46,867 nt of DNA from Diphasiastrum complanatum (lineage: Eukaryota; Streptophyta; Lycopodiopsida; Lycopodiales; Lycopodiaceae). Position numbers and translations under genes: made by a program. Where the stretch lies: positions 12,468,854 through 12,515,720 of the forward strand of contig CM055097.1 of assembly GCA_029204225.1 (NCBI GenBank), written 5' to 3'. Of the stretch, positions 1 through 11,900 are shown piece after piece. The notes below the pieces were generated by a model, which worked only from the letters and a program-made list of their open reading frames with translations, had not been told where the DNA came from and made no database searches. The stretch's first letter is position 1, and every line of letters starts with the position of its first letter.

Positions 1-62
1 ATACAGATGACCAAGCTGCTTTGCAGGCATGGACTTGCCATCGATGTGGTGGTCTGATCCAA
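1..62 (+). CDS. lipase exon (first in window, 5' partial)
   Basis: Read in frame from base 3, this encodes [20 protein letters not shown]. It matches the region before the first conserved strand of plant class 3 lipases, where a WTCSRC-like motif is usual. The donor site gtatgc begins at 63. The exon continues upstream of the window: the residue spacing fits an uninterrupted coding stretch, so no acceptor is needed at the left edge. Confidence 0.8.
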
Positions 63-2898
63 GTATGCAGCAGAAATACGTTCTTTATTGCATGATCCAT
101 CTTTTTAAGATACATAGGAAATTCCAGCTTTCTAATAAAGAAGTCAGGATAATAATATCAAGGGGCAAGTGTGCTGCTTGTGGACAGAGATTTGAGATTC
201 AAGACTACTCATCAATTTTGGAATTGTTTGTTCGTTGAGTTAAACCATTTTTTTTTTTTTAAATGGTTAATCTCATCCTGAAGTTGGCATTTTGTCAACT
301 AGAATCAAGTTTCCATTTCTTGCAACTTGACTTATAAAATTTTTTGGACTGGAGATCCTAAAATCTGTAACTTTCTTGCAAATTTGGACAGGGGTTCCAA
401 CTTTCAGAGGTGATTGTGGATGTGCCTAATAGCTTGCAGGTACTTAGATCAGTTCCTAAAGAGCTTCTGATTAGCATGATTACTGATGTTGTAACACATT
501 ATCCTTTGCTATAATCTTTAGAAGCATTCAAATTCAGATGCAATTTTGCAAAGATTCAAGGCTGAGTTGAAGCTCCACTGTGAAGATAAATTTTAATCCA
601 TCCAGGAGTTTGTTAATGGCCAAAAGATTTTAGGTTCTGACATATTCTCTTTGATTTCCTAAATAGAAACCAATCAATCATAACCAAATAGTCTCATTTA
701 ATGAAGAGGCCCTGTACCAACTTTTGGTTGAATTGGGAAGACTTAAATTTGGAAACAATCTTGCGAGCTATCTTAGAAGATGAAAGTGGATGGCAATGAG
801 CGTTTGTGATTTAACAATGTTCATGTGCTGCTTCAAATTATCAACCTCATATTTCTGCTTTTCTTTGAAAGAGATGTGAGCTATATCTTTCAGAGGTTAA
901 TAAAGGATCACCTCTTCCCTTATTCCGAAGTTGATCATCCCCATAATTATCGCATACAACTTCGCTAAAATCTATAGTGAATTATAGGGCCCAAGCAGGG
1001 TCAGTACTGTTGGAAGTAGCGACCCAGTGAGACCGTCTGGCAAGTTGTTAGAGATGCAGGGTCTAGAAATATTGGCGGACCTGGCTGTCAGAGCCAGAGT
1101 TAGCTAGGACATGACGATAGGCAACATGATAGCTGATAAGTTGCTGGGCTGGCTGGGGCATGAGGGTGACCGTTTTTAGGGCACTCTAGTCTGGAAGGGT
1201 CAAAGAACTGGAGTCAGTTAAGGCCTGATCAACCTTGACGGTACCGTTGACCATATATTGGAAGAGAAGCATGTTCCTAGAGAGAACATGAAATGCAGCT
1301 TGTTTTGATTGATCAATGGTAGGATATGATCGAACAATGAAGTACAAAGACAGTTGTGATTGGTGTATATTTCACACTGAATTTGTGTTGGAGTGCTTGC
1401 TAACGTGTTGTTTATGGCCAATTAGTGGTTGGAGGGTGCAGCATGCAAGCTCAACGAGATGAAGTGCAGTGGTCCATCAACTACTTATGAGGGTAGAAAA
1501 ATCTAGTTCAGCACTATGATACTTGGAGGATGGAAGGGGTGATTTGGCATCAATCAGAGGAGCCATGCCAGCTTCTCTCACATCTACAAATTGCTCTCCT
1601 TGCAACTTTTACTCTCTCAATCCGCCAACTCTCTATGCAGCCCATTGTGTAGAAAATAATTCGCGAAGAAGGAATCTTGTGGCACAATATAATTGTGAAG
1701 TCAACAAATGTAAACATTGGTTCAAGAGGGTAAAAAAAAACTTCATATTTTCATCTTAAAGGAGAATGTAGTTAATGAGACAAGGAGGAGTTTCTATAGT
1801 TGTTTGCCTAAGCATAGGCCTGAGTGGTCATTTCATCCTGATTAAGAGGATCAAATGTCAGGAATCCATGCAGAGGATTCATAGCACAAGGGTGAAAAGT
1901 TCTCAATTCAAAGTAGGCCGGAGAAGAAGAAGAAGAACTTTATTAACATCTGTGAAGTACCCGTGGGTACAAAAGACAAAAAGAAGAGTACATGTGATAA
2001 AGGAGCTTTTGTCCAACATGTGGACTTATTAGCTAAAAAGCTAAAACTAGCTGAAACGAAATGCTAATAGTACAATGTCTGAGAAAAACTCTCTGAACAA
2101 TGTCTATATAATGCAGTACAAAAATGTGTGTGTCAGCAGACCTCCTGCTCCGTTGAGGATACAAGTGCAAGAGCTTGACCTCCAGCTCTGCTGAGGATTA
2201 CAATACAATAATAAGAGCAGAACAGGCTAGCTAGCCTCCTGAGAAAAATCTCCTGATAGAGTGAGTAACTGGTACTGGTACTAGTGCCTGCCGTCGCTTG
2301 ACCCTGGCTGGATCTAGGAGGACGTGGTACATGGGGCATCAATCTCATCATCAAAAAGATCCTCTCTTTCCCTCTTCTGGAAGAAACAGGTGATAAGTGC
2401 CTGACTCTGATCATCATCATCATCATATGAAGGTAGTCAGGAGGCTCGTAATATAAACATCTCTCGCAGTAGTAATCCCACACATCTAGCATCATGGTAG
2501 CCCAGGAACGTACGAAGAGTATGAGGGGTATCCCTGTATAGACATCCTCCTGAGCATAAGAATCTGAAGATGTGTGATGTCATCCCAATCATCTGCGGAG
2601 AGCCCAAGACACCAAACCTCAGCTGAGTATAAAGCAATTGGTGAGACCAGAGTAGAAAAAAGCCTGCAGCGCGTGTCAGGATCCTGAATATGATGAGTAG
2701 TACAAAGCCTCTCCATCTGTACTAATGCAGCATGCCCGTTTCAGAGCCGAGCAATGTAAGCAGGTCTAAAAGACAGCAGTGGGCCTGAAAAAAGAACTCC
2801 TAGATATGTATAAGATGTAACTATCTCCAAAGGCTGTCCGTTGTAGTAGAATATATCATCCCTCATGTGTAAACGATTGGTGTTGAACACCATAACCT

Positions 2899-2961
<63 letters not shown>

Positions 2962-5900
2962 AGCTTTATTAATGTCTTTTCCATGCCAAAAGACATATAA
3001 GACCAAAAGGAGTACATGTCAAGTATGTGAAAACCATGGGAGCGTATATAAACGTCTCCATGAAAAAACTATGCATAAAAGAAATGAGTAATATAACTGT
3101 AAACTACAAACTGTCAACTGTCCATAAATGGGAGCAAGAATAACTGCCAGGAGTAGAGTAGTATCATATAGTGCTGCTGCTGAAAAAAGATGTGATACGA
3201 GTTGTATCAGGAGGTAATATGGACCGTCGCTAACGTCGTCTAGGAGGGTGAAAACTGTGTGCTCTCGTAACAAGGCGGGAAGTGCGAACTGCTGCATGAC
3301 TATGAGTGATACGTTGTCTCTGACATCGGTGAGGTGGTATGTCGTCGTCATCGTCATCAGACCGTGTCCATCTCCTGGTGAAGAAAGACGTAATCTGAGC
3401 CTGAGAGCTAGGATGTGGCCGGTGAGCTGACTGGTACATATCCTGGCACCGCAAGACCATCTCTCGTAGCATAAGTGCGACACAGCGAGAGTCCTCATAT
3501 CCAACCAGTGCTCTGAGTGTAGTAGGCATGGAATCTCATAATATATGGGGCATTTGAAGATGAAATGCTCTTCGGACTCTATCTCATGTAGGGGACACAA
3601 CAGGCATAGTCTCTCCTCTCATGGTGTACCCTGGAATCTGCCTGTCTCAATAGCCAACTGATGTGAGGAGACTCTGAACTGTCCCAAAGTGAAACGGAGA
3701 CCGTGTGATAGCCCAGAGGACAAATAGCGAGGTAAAACTGGAAGACCAGTGGCATCCTACTCCAGAAAGTGAGTCCGGTAGCAGTTAGGTTTGACCCCCA
3801 GCTGGTGTCGCCAAGTACGGTCGAGATATGCTCTGTATAAAAAACGTCTAATGTATTGGTGTGTACCCAAAGGGAGATCAGTGATAGTGATACCAAATGT
3901 TTTCATGAGGAAGTGTGATGCTTGAGAGAACAATGATAGCTGGTATCCCTGAGTCTGAAGGTGATGAGAAGACATGAGTGCAATCCGTGTATATCTTTGC
4001 TCGGTATCAGGAAGTGCCTGAGCTCTCTGGATGTACGTGATAAGTTGGAAGGTTGCCTCAATCTGAATAGGAGGGGTGGCAAACTCTGCAAGGATGATCT
4101 CATGTGGAACCGAGGGCTTCGCTCGGATCATGTGCGAGCTAACATGGTGGTCTGTAAGCGTCAAATGCTGGACCAACGTGAAGATGATATTCCTGTACAC
4201 CATATCTCTGCCGTATACAAGGCTGAAGGGGTGACGATGGTGTCAAACAGTATGCACTTACTTGGGGCATCCCGAATAGACTTACGGAAGCAGAATCTCT
4301 CCAGATGGACTAGGGAAGAGTGGCCCTTCCCAAGTCTAGAAGTAGCCGCCTGTCTCATACTGAAGGTAGGACCAGAGAAGTGCACACCCAAGTAAGTGTA
4401 TGAAGAGACCACCTCTAGGGACTGTCCCTCAAAGGTAAGCTCCTGGCGCTGCATGAAGTCCCGAGAGGTATTGAAGACCATAACTTTGGTCTTCAAGAGG
4501 TTCACCCCTAAACCCCATTGAGTACAAAAGGTGTGTAAACAGTCCAACTGTCTCAAAAATCCCTCTCTGGTACGGGAGACTAGTACCACATCGTCTGCAT
4601 AGAGAAGGATGGCAATCAGGTCTCCCAGCCAACAACCGTCCCCACCACACTGAGAGATGATCGGCTCTAGCTCGTCAATATATAATCCAAAGAGAACTGG
4701 TGAGAGAGAGCATCCCTGCTTAACCCCAATAGTACTCCAGATCTGCTCAGAAATGCCACTACCATGATGAAAGCAGCCCAAAACCCTCTCACAGAGAGCC
4801 ATGACGGCTAGAATAATATTTGTAGAGAAGCGCAGGTCTTGGAGTCTCTAGATAAGTAAGGAGCGTGGGATAGAATCAAAGGCGTTCCTGAAGTCCACAA
4901 AACAACAGTAAACCTTTTCTCTTCTGTGTCTAGCTTCCTCAAAGTTGGCTCAAAGTGTGAATATGTAGTGTTAAGTGTGAAGTAGGGTTAGGTTTACGGC
5001 TAAAGTAAGAACATTTACCTATTATTTTTAGGAGCTCATTCTTGTATATAAGTCTATTTTTCAAATAGAAGAAAGCATAACAGAAGTATTGTTTCTACAG
5101 GTCACTCGTTCTACTTCTCCTCTCTTGTTTCATTGTGTGAGCTTATTTTGCTAACATTTGGTATCAGAGATCCTGGTTGTTCTATTTTTGGTATCCAAAG
5201 ATCTTGGTTGTGCTATTTTTGGTATCCAAAGATCCTGGTTGTGCTATTTTTGCTAACATTTGGTATCACAACGTGCGTTTAAGTGAGGAGGAAAGCTTCA
5301 GCCGCAGGCCAACACATCTGTAGGAGAAGGCGATATTCTGTTCGTCGCATTCTCTGCTAGCAAAATTCTACCAGTGAGGTTTTCAATGTCTAGCTGCGTT
5401 CGGAGAAGGCGATCTTCTGTTCATCGCATTCTGTGCTAGTAAACTACTGTTGGTGAAGTTTTTGGTGTATAACAATGTTTGGAGATGCATTCAAGTAGCA
5501 AAAGCAGTGCATCTTGTGACAATGATCTTGGCATTCTTGTGTGGCTTTTGTGTAGCAGAGAAGTGTTCACTCAACCTTTGGGAGTAGCAATGTTCTTGCT
5601 TAGGCCATTGTTCCTTGTGTTAAGTCTTTGGATCGTATCTGAGTCTTCATACTCACATTACTGATCTTTGTTTTTTGGACGATCACACACTTCAAAATCT
5701 TTGCAAATTGGGGAATCTAGAATATTCCCTCTGAAAATTAGAATATTCCCTTTAGTTTTCATATGGTTCTGATTTGTGCATTTTGGAGGTACTATATGTG
5801 CCATGGATAAAGAAGAATCTGTTGTCAGTTTCGTCTTTTGCTAAGTCAGGGTATGCTGTTAACTTTGAGGATGACAGATGCACAGTGAGGGATAGAGAGA

Positions 5901-8900
5901 AAAATTATGCAATAGTCACTTCTGGTACACTGTATAGTGGCTTGTATCATTTGGATTCATACGAGAGGAGTGAACATAATGCTTGTTTAGCTATTTCTAC
6001 TACTCCAGCTATGCAAGAGGCAGAGTTATGGCATGCAAGGTTTGGACATGTGAACTATGGTAGCTTGATGTTGTTGCAAAAGCATCAAATGGTGCAGGAT
6101 ATGCCTTATGTGGAGCTGCCACCCAAACGTGTTTGTGTGCAAGGGTCGAAAATGAAGCTGGTTGCAAAATAAATACTCTTCGTACAGATAGCCGGGGAGA
6201 AAGGCATTAAGCATCAAAGAACAGGTGCCCTACTAGAGCCTTGAAGACCATCACCCCATTTGAAGCTTGGCATGATAGAAAACCAAAGGTTGACTATCTA
6301 AGAGTTTTTGGAAGTCTTGCATGCTCATGTACCTTCACAAAGAGGCAAGTTGGATGACAAGTCAATTAAGTGCATTTTTGTGGGCTATAGCATTGAAAGC
6401 AAAGGATATCGTCTCTATACTCCAATCAGCCAGAGGATTTTTGAGAATAGAGATGTTGTGTTTGCTGAAAATTCAGATCGACCATTGTCTGAATTTAGAC
6501 AATCATATGTCGGCTCACATGACGTGTTCGAGGGTTTTAATTCCATTGAGTGTCGAAGCAAAAGTGGATCAACCACCAATGCTGAGTGGACAACAAGTTA
6601 ATGTGGAAAATGAACCCATAACACCACATGAAGTGGAAGAAGGAATTCAAGAAGAAAGAACAGCCATAGAAGAAAGTCAAGAAATGCCTCGTTAGTTAGT
6701 GCGTTCATTACAGGAAAGTAAGCTTTCAGGTCCTCTACCTAGTAGGACACGGGCTAGTTCTAGACTTACTTTTGAACATGCAGATCTGGCATGTACGAGC
6801 AATCTTAATGATGTTGAAGAACCAAACTCTTATGAAGAGGCTATGGAAAATGAGCATTGGCAAGACGCAATGCAACAGGAAATTGATTCAATACATAAAA
6901 ATTGCACTTGGGATCTTGTGGACTTACCTCATGGCCAAAAGGCAATCGGGACAAAATGGGTGTATAAAGTGAAAAGAATGTTTGATGGTACTCTTGACAG
7001 GTACAAAGCCAGACTTGTGGCCAAAGGCTATGCTCAAGAGAAAGGCATAGATTATGATGAGACTTTTGCACCTACATCTCGGATGTCCACAATTAGATGT
7101 GTTGTTGCATTGGCTGCTCATTATGGTTGGAAAGTGCATCAGTTAGATATCAAAACAACATTTCTCAATGGGGATTTGCAGGAGGAAGTATATGTGCATC
7201 AGCCCATTGGTTTTGAAGTGCCTGGTCAAGAAGACAAAGTGTGTAGGCTTTAGAAAGCTCTTTACGGTCTCAAACAGGCTCCAAGAGCATGGTATGAGAA
7301 GATACACTCATACTTGATCCATGGCTTCAAGAACAGTCCAACTGCTAGCACCCTCTATGTTAAGGAGGATCATGGAGTCATTCTTGTGCTCATACTTTAT
7401 GTTGATGATACTGGGAATAATGAGCAAGCTATTTCAGCTTTCAAAGCTACGTTGGGTAGTTCATTTGAGATTTCAAATTTGGGTCTTTTGCATTATTTTT
7501 TGGGCATTTATTTTGTGCAATCAGATGAGGGCATTACATTATTGCAATCGAAGTACATATAGAAGCTCTTGCTTAAGTTTGGATTTCAAGATTGTAAGTC
7601 TATATCTACTCCTATAGAAACTGGGGCTAAATTGAGCATACATGATGGAGGAGAGCCTTATGACTTGGGTACGTATAGTCAAGCAATTGGATGTATCATC
7701 TATTTATGCAATACAAGACCAGATATTCAGTTTAGGGTTTCCCAAGTTAGCAGATTTATGCACAGTCCAGGTACAAAGCATTGGCAAGCAGTGAAGTGGA
7801 CCTTTCACTATCTTCAGGGTACTCAAGATCTTGGTTTGTTCTATCCCAGGGGGAAAGCTTGCAGCTTTAAGCTTTCAGTGATTCATACTGGGTTGGAGAT
7901 TATGATACACGACAATCTACCAGTGGGAATTGTTTTTTTTTGGAAACTCATGTATATCCTGGTTAAGTAAAAGACAACCTATTGTGGCTACTTCTACCTG
8001 TCAAGCTGAGTACAGGGCAGTTTTCACTACTACGATAGACTGTGTATGGCTGAGGAGACTATTGACTGTTCTTCATATATGTCAGCAGGCACCTACTCCG
8101 ATTTACACTAACAGTCAGAGTGCTATGGCTGTGGGACGTAATCCAGTAATTCATGCTCACACCAAGCACATAGAAATACATTATCACTATGTCAGAGAAA
8201 GGTTGCAGGCTGGAGAAGTTAGTCTATCTTATTGTCCTACACAGGATAATGTTGCAGATTTATTTACAAAGGCATTATCTAGAGAAAAATTTGAGATTTT
8301 TCGTAAAACTCTAGGTTTATTACCTTGTAAAGGATAATCTACTACCTTGTACATCTTCACACTACCACTACAGGGGGGATTTTTAAGATTAAAGCGCAAC
8401 CAACCTACCAATCTCATTGGGCACCTGGAAGAATCAACTAACGTTCACAATCTTGAAGATGGATGCCTTCGATGCTATCTTGGGATTAAGCTGGTTTAAC
8501 GAACACATGGTGGCCTTCTTGGCAAAAGGGGTTAACCTTGTGTTATTATATAATGGCAGGAGACCTTGTGTCGTCAGAGCTGTGCCAGGGGCCAACGAGA
8601 AAGGAACGACACAAATGAACCTGAGCCAACTATCCCTTCTAATCTCATTCACTTCTTTAACGAAGGGCAGCCAGCAGTGACAAGCCAGCTGACACGGGAC
8701 CAAATGGAGTCAACATTGCTTGCAGTTTCTACATCAAAGGTGAATCCAAGTGCCAATGCAGAGCTCAAGGAGCTCAACTTGTGTGACCAAACGAAAGCTC
8801 ATCTCTTTAATGAAGGACAACCAATAGTGACAAACCAGCTGACGCGAGGTCAAATGAAGCCAACATTGCCTGCAGCTTCTACATCAAAGGTGGATCCAAG

Positions 8901-11900
8901 TGCCGATGCAGAGCTCAAGGAGCTCAACCTGGACAACCAAACGAAAAACCTAGAGTCCTAGGGGACTCATCTAGACGTACGACAAAAACGACATATCTGT
9001 GGCTTAAGAGAGCCGCAAGTACCTTTTTCTTTCGTGTTAATAAAGTAAGCCGCCTTTTTCATCGAAGGGGTGAGCTTCAGTCTAACATCTAAATGCAGTA
9101 GCTTTACACAAGTTTTACGTAAGTGAACTAGATCCACACTTTTCCTGTGCTGAGTGCAAAAAACAATGTTTTTACTTCTCTTTACAGTTGGTCTCCTTTG
9201 GCCGGTGAATCAAGCCCGTGCTCTTGTATATGTGAATAAAGTTTGGCCGGTGAATTAAGCCCGTGCCATGTGTCTTAAGTTCTAGTTTGGCCCTGATGAG
9301 GACATCAGCTTTCTCAAACGAGGGGAGGATGTTGTAAAGCTGACTCGGGTGCACCCAGCGTGCCCTGTAAGACTCTAAGGGGTGACGCTCCCTAAGGTCC
9401 CAGAGCAAGTTAGAACGTCAAGGACTGAGCCTCCGACCTGTTGTGAGCTAGTCAAGTAGTCACAAGTCATGAGCTAGCTCTGGAGCTCGAGTCATGGCCT
9501 AGTCAGGAAGCAAGTTGATTTTGCCGCTAGGACCCGGGACCCATGTTCGGGAGCCAGACTGATTCTGCCAGGTTTGCCAGGCTTAATCAGCAAAATAAAA
9601 ACTAAGTCCTAAAAAGCGTGCTTTACCAGAAAGCACTATATTCCAGGACAGAGGGGGTGCGCCGAATCACACCAGAACTATAGGGGGAGTTCGGCAGACA
9701 GAAACTTGGGCAGCTCAACCAGCGCCAGGAATCCAGTCGCCAGGTCTCAGCTCCCTCTACCAGCACGAGCCAGGCACAATGCCCAGCACGTGTTGGTGGC
9801 CCCGAGACCGGTCAGTCTATGTATGAATGTAACCTCTTCCAAATTAAATAAAGTTGATCCTTGGGGATGATTTCCATTTCGGTTTCGCCTTCGGGACTGG
9901 TCCAAGTGGAAGGACCCTTACTACAACCTTTTTGCGTCGCTGGTGTCCAAGGGTCCACGTCACCGAAGTGTGGCTCGCCGCTATGCTAATTGGTCAGTTT
10001 GGCGACCACTATGCCTTGGGTTTCATGTGTGGCTTGTCTTTGCCTTTGGTTACCTTTTGGGGACGGATTCTGAGTTGGCTTTCAGGTTGGTTGGGATTCC
10101 AGTTTTCTTAAGTCTGAATGGTTAAGCTTGTTACGTTTCTAAGTTGCTTTTACGTAAGTGCATGATGGATGAATGTTAGACTTAAGCGCGTGTTGGGAAA
10201 ACCGCTCAAGTCCCAGCGCCCTTTGAGGCGCCGGCGCAACAGATTGCCTATGAGGTGCAAAACTCAACGAATCAGCAATCCTGCCAAGATCTTGACAGCT
10301 CTCTGAGGTGGATAACAAATTTCACTAAGATGGATAGAGGCAAAATGAATCGGAACTGACACAAAACATTGAAAATGAAGCATATTCACAAGTGAAAGTA
10401 TTCACATGATTCATACACAAGATATAGCACCTGAATCGAAAACTTAGATTATTGATAAAATGTGCGTACAATCAATCTACTCATAAAACGAGTGAGCTAC
10501 AATGCTGAGTCCCTTGCACACATACAGAAACTACTGCCATAAAACGAGTGTGCTACAATCTCCAGTGACGATGGACTTGCACACATTCTGCCATTCTCTG
10601 CCATCTCTGAACGAGTTTGCTACAATACCATATGAAACAAGCAGGGGTTGCTAGTTCTCATTCCCCACATATCTTAGTAAGGATCAATGGGTCCACAGAA
10701 GCTCGAATTACATATTAATGTCCTTAAAAAACTTGTGGACACAAAGTCCAATTATCTGTCTATAACTGGGTCAGCATGCAAAATCATTAACGGGATTTGT
10801 CGTACATTTCTTGGACTATCCTGGTGATGATTTTTAGGGTCTAAAAACCCTGGCGTACTAGTTTTAAGATTATTGAAGGTGCCTTGCTAGCTTCACTAAC
10901 TGAATCTTTATATGATGAATTATTGAGAGACTCACTCGCTCTGAATATGCTACAAGTATATCTCGACTATGTAAGGGAGAATGTGCAGCCTGCATATTGT
11001 TGAAGTCAATAACTGATTAGCCGGAAATACTCATATGCTATCTTATGATGACTTTAAAAGGATGTATGAGTGACTATATATAAGCACTATCAGTAGACTT
11101 TCTATAAGAGATCAGGCGGCTAATAGTGAACTTTTTATCTTGCATAGACAATAAATGACTCAGATATTTCTCCTTTCTGTCTTCTGTGCTTTTTCTGTGA
11201 ATTGATTTTTGCCGCTCTCAAATATTCTTTATTAAAAATGAGGTACTGCTATGAAATTTTAGGATGTGCTCCTTGGTTGTAGATGCCAGTTTGAATGACG
11301 TATGCTCTAGTGTGATGAAAGGTGGGGTTGTCTTCTCGACATTTGTTTGAAAATTTGTACAAGATTGCTTTGTAGAAATGGCAGAAGAAAACTGCTAAAT
11401 ACATTTTAATTTGAACTGGCACAGGCAATTGTTGGAATAGCTGAAAACCTTCCAGCCATTGTAGTTGCATTTCGTGGCACCCAAGAAACAAGGTGGGACT
11501 CATGCATGTAGCATACACTTCATGAAGCGTTGTGTGCGTGCCTCTCAATTCATGACTCTCTAAACGCCAAGTTGCTACTGTGCAGTATCTGCTTTTCGTA
11601 TATTATTTTAAGCAGCTTGTTCAAGCAAGTGAGTAACTCATGCAGTCAATATCTTTATCTTATAATTTGCTTTGTATCTTTGAAAATGCTTCAATTTGTG
11701 CCTAGCTAACTACTAAATTCTGGAACAATGGAATCCCCCTAACCTAACAGCCTGTAGCTATCAGGTATTTAAAAACCAATAGCTCACTTTTCATGAATGT
11801 CAGGTTTGTGCATCATTGCAAGTATGCTGAAGTAGCCTTACACTGCTAAATTTGAATGATACAACTTTGTTTTCTTCAGTTCAGACCTCAGCTTTATTAC

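Larger units (their letters stand above)
2963..4961 (-). mobile_element. LINE (non-LTR retrotransposon) copy 2, 5' truncated
   Basis: The minus strand encodes the last half of a LINE ORF2. RT motif A reads FVDFRNAFD at about 4875-4900, the following block [10 protein letters not shown] at about 4705-4735, and the catalytic LYADD at about 4585-4604. A C-terminal Cys-rich knuckle reads [20 protein letters not shown] near 3555-3612. Several frameshifts and stops separate these blocks, so it is not functional. There is no endonuclease or ORF1, because the element is cut just upstream of motif A at about 4961, where a copia LTR begins. The 3' UTR ends in AATAAAG and a (CT)n tract. Confidence 0.85.
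4970..8385 (+). mobile_element. Ty1-copia element, decayed, 5' LTR plus broken pol
   Basis: The order is LTR (4970-5156), tRNA-Met-type PBS (5159), leader, integrase pieces (5774-6600), reverse transcriptase (about 6800-7860), RNase H (7930-8337) and a G-rich PPT-like run at 8371-8379. Gag and most of the integrase core are missing. The RT carries two in-frame stops. A 3' LTR is not recognisable; the sequence passes straight into a gypsy fragment near 8385-8400. The domain order INT-RT-RNase H identifies it as copia. Confidence 0.85.

Noticed and set aside
29-238. 69-codon forward open frame at the left edge
   Set aside because: It overlaps lipase exon 1 in another frame and then runs through the intron. 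The lipase frame has homology and consistent splice sites.
1775-2032. Forward frame with an Arg-rich run
   Set aside because: The Arg run is the translation of the GAA repeat at a LINE 3' tail, not a protein.
8651-8950. CRISPR-like direct repeats
   Set aside because: There are only two 150-bp copies without spacers, in frame inside a retroelement of a eukaryotic genome.
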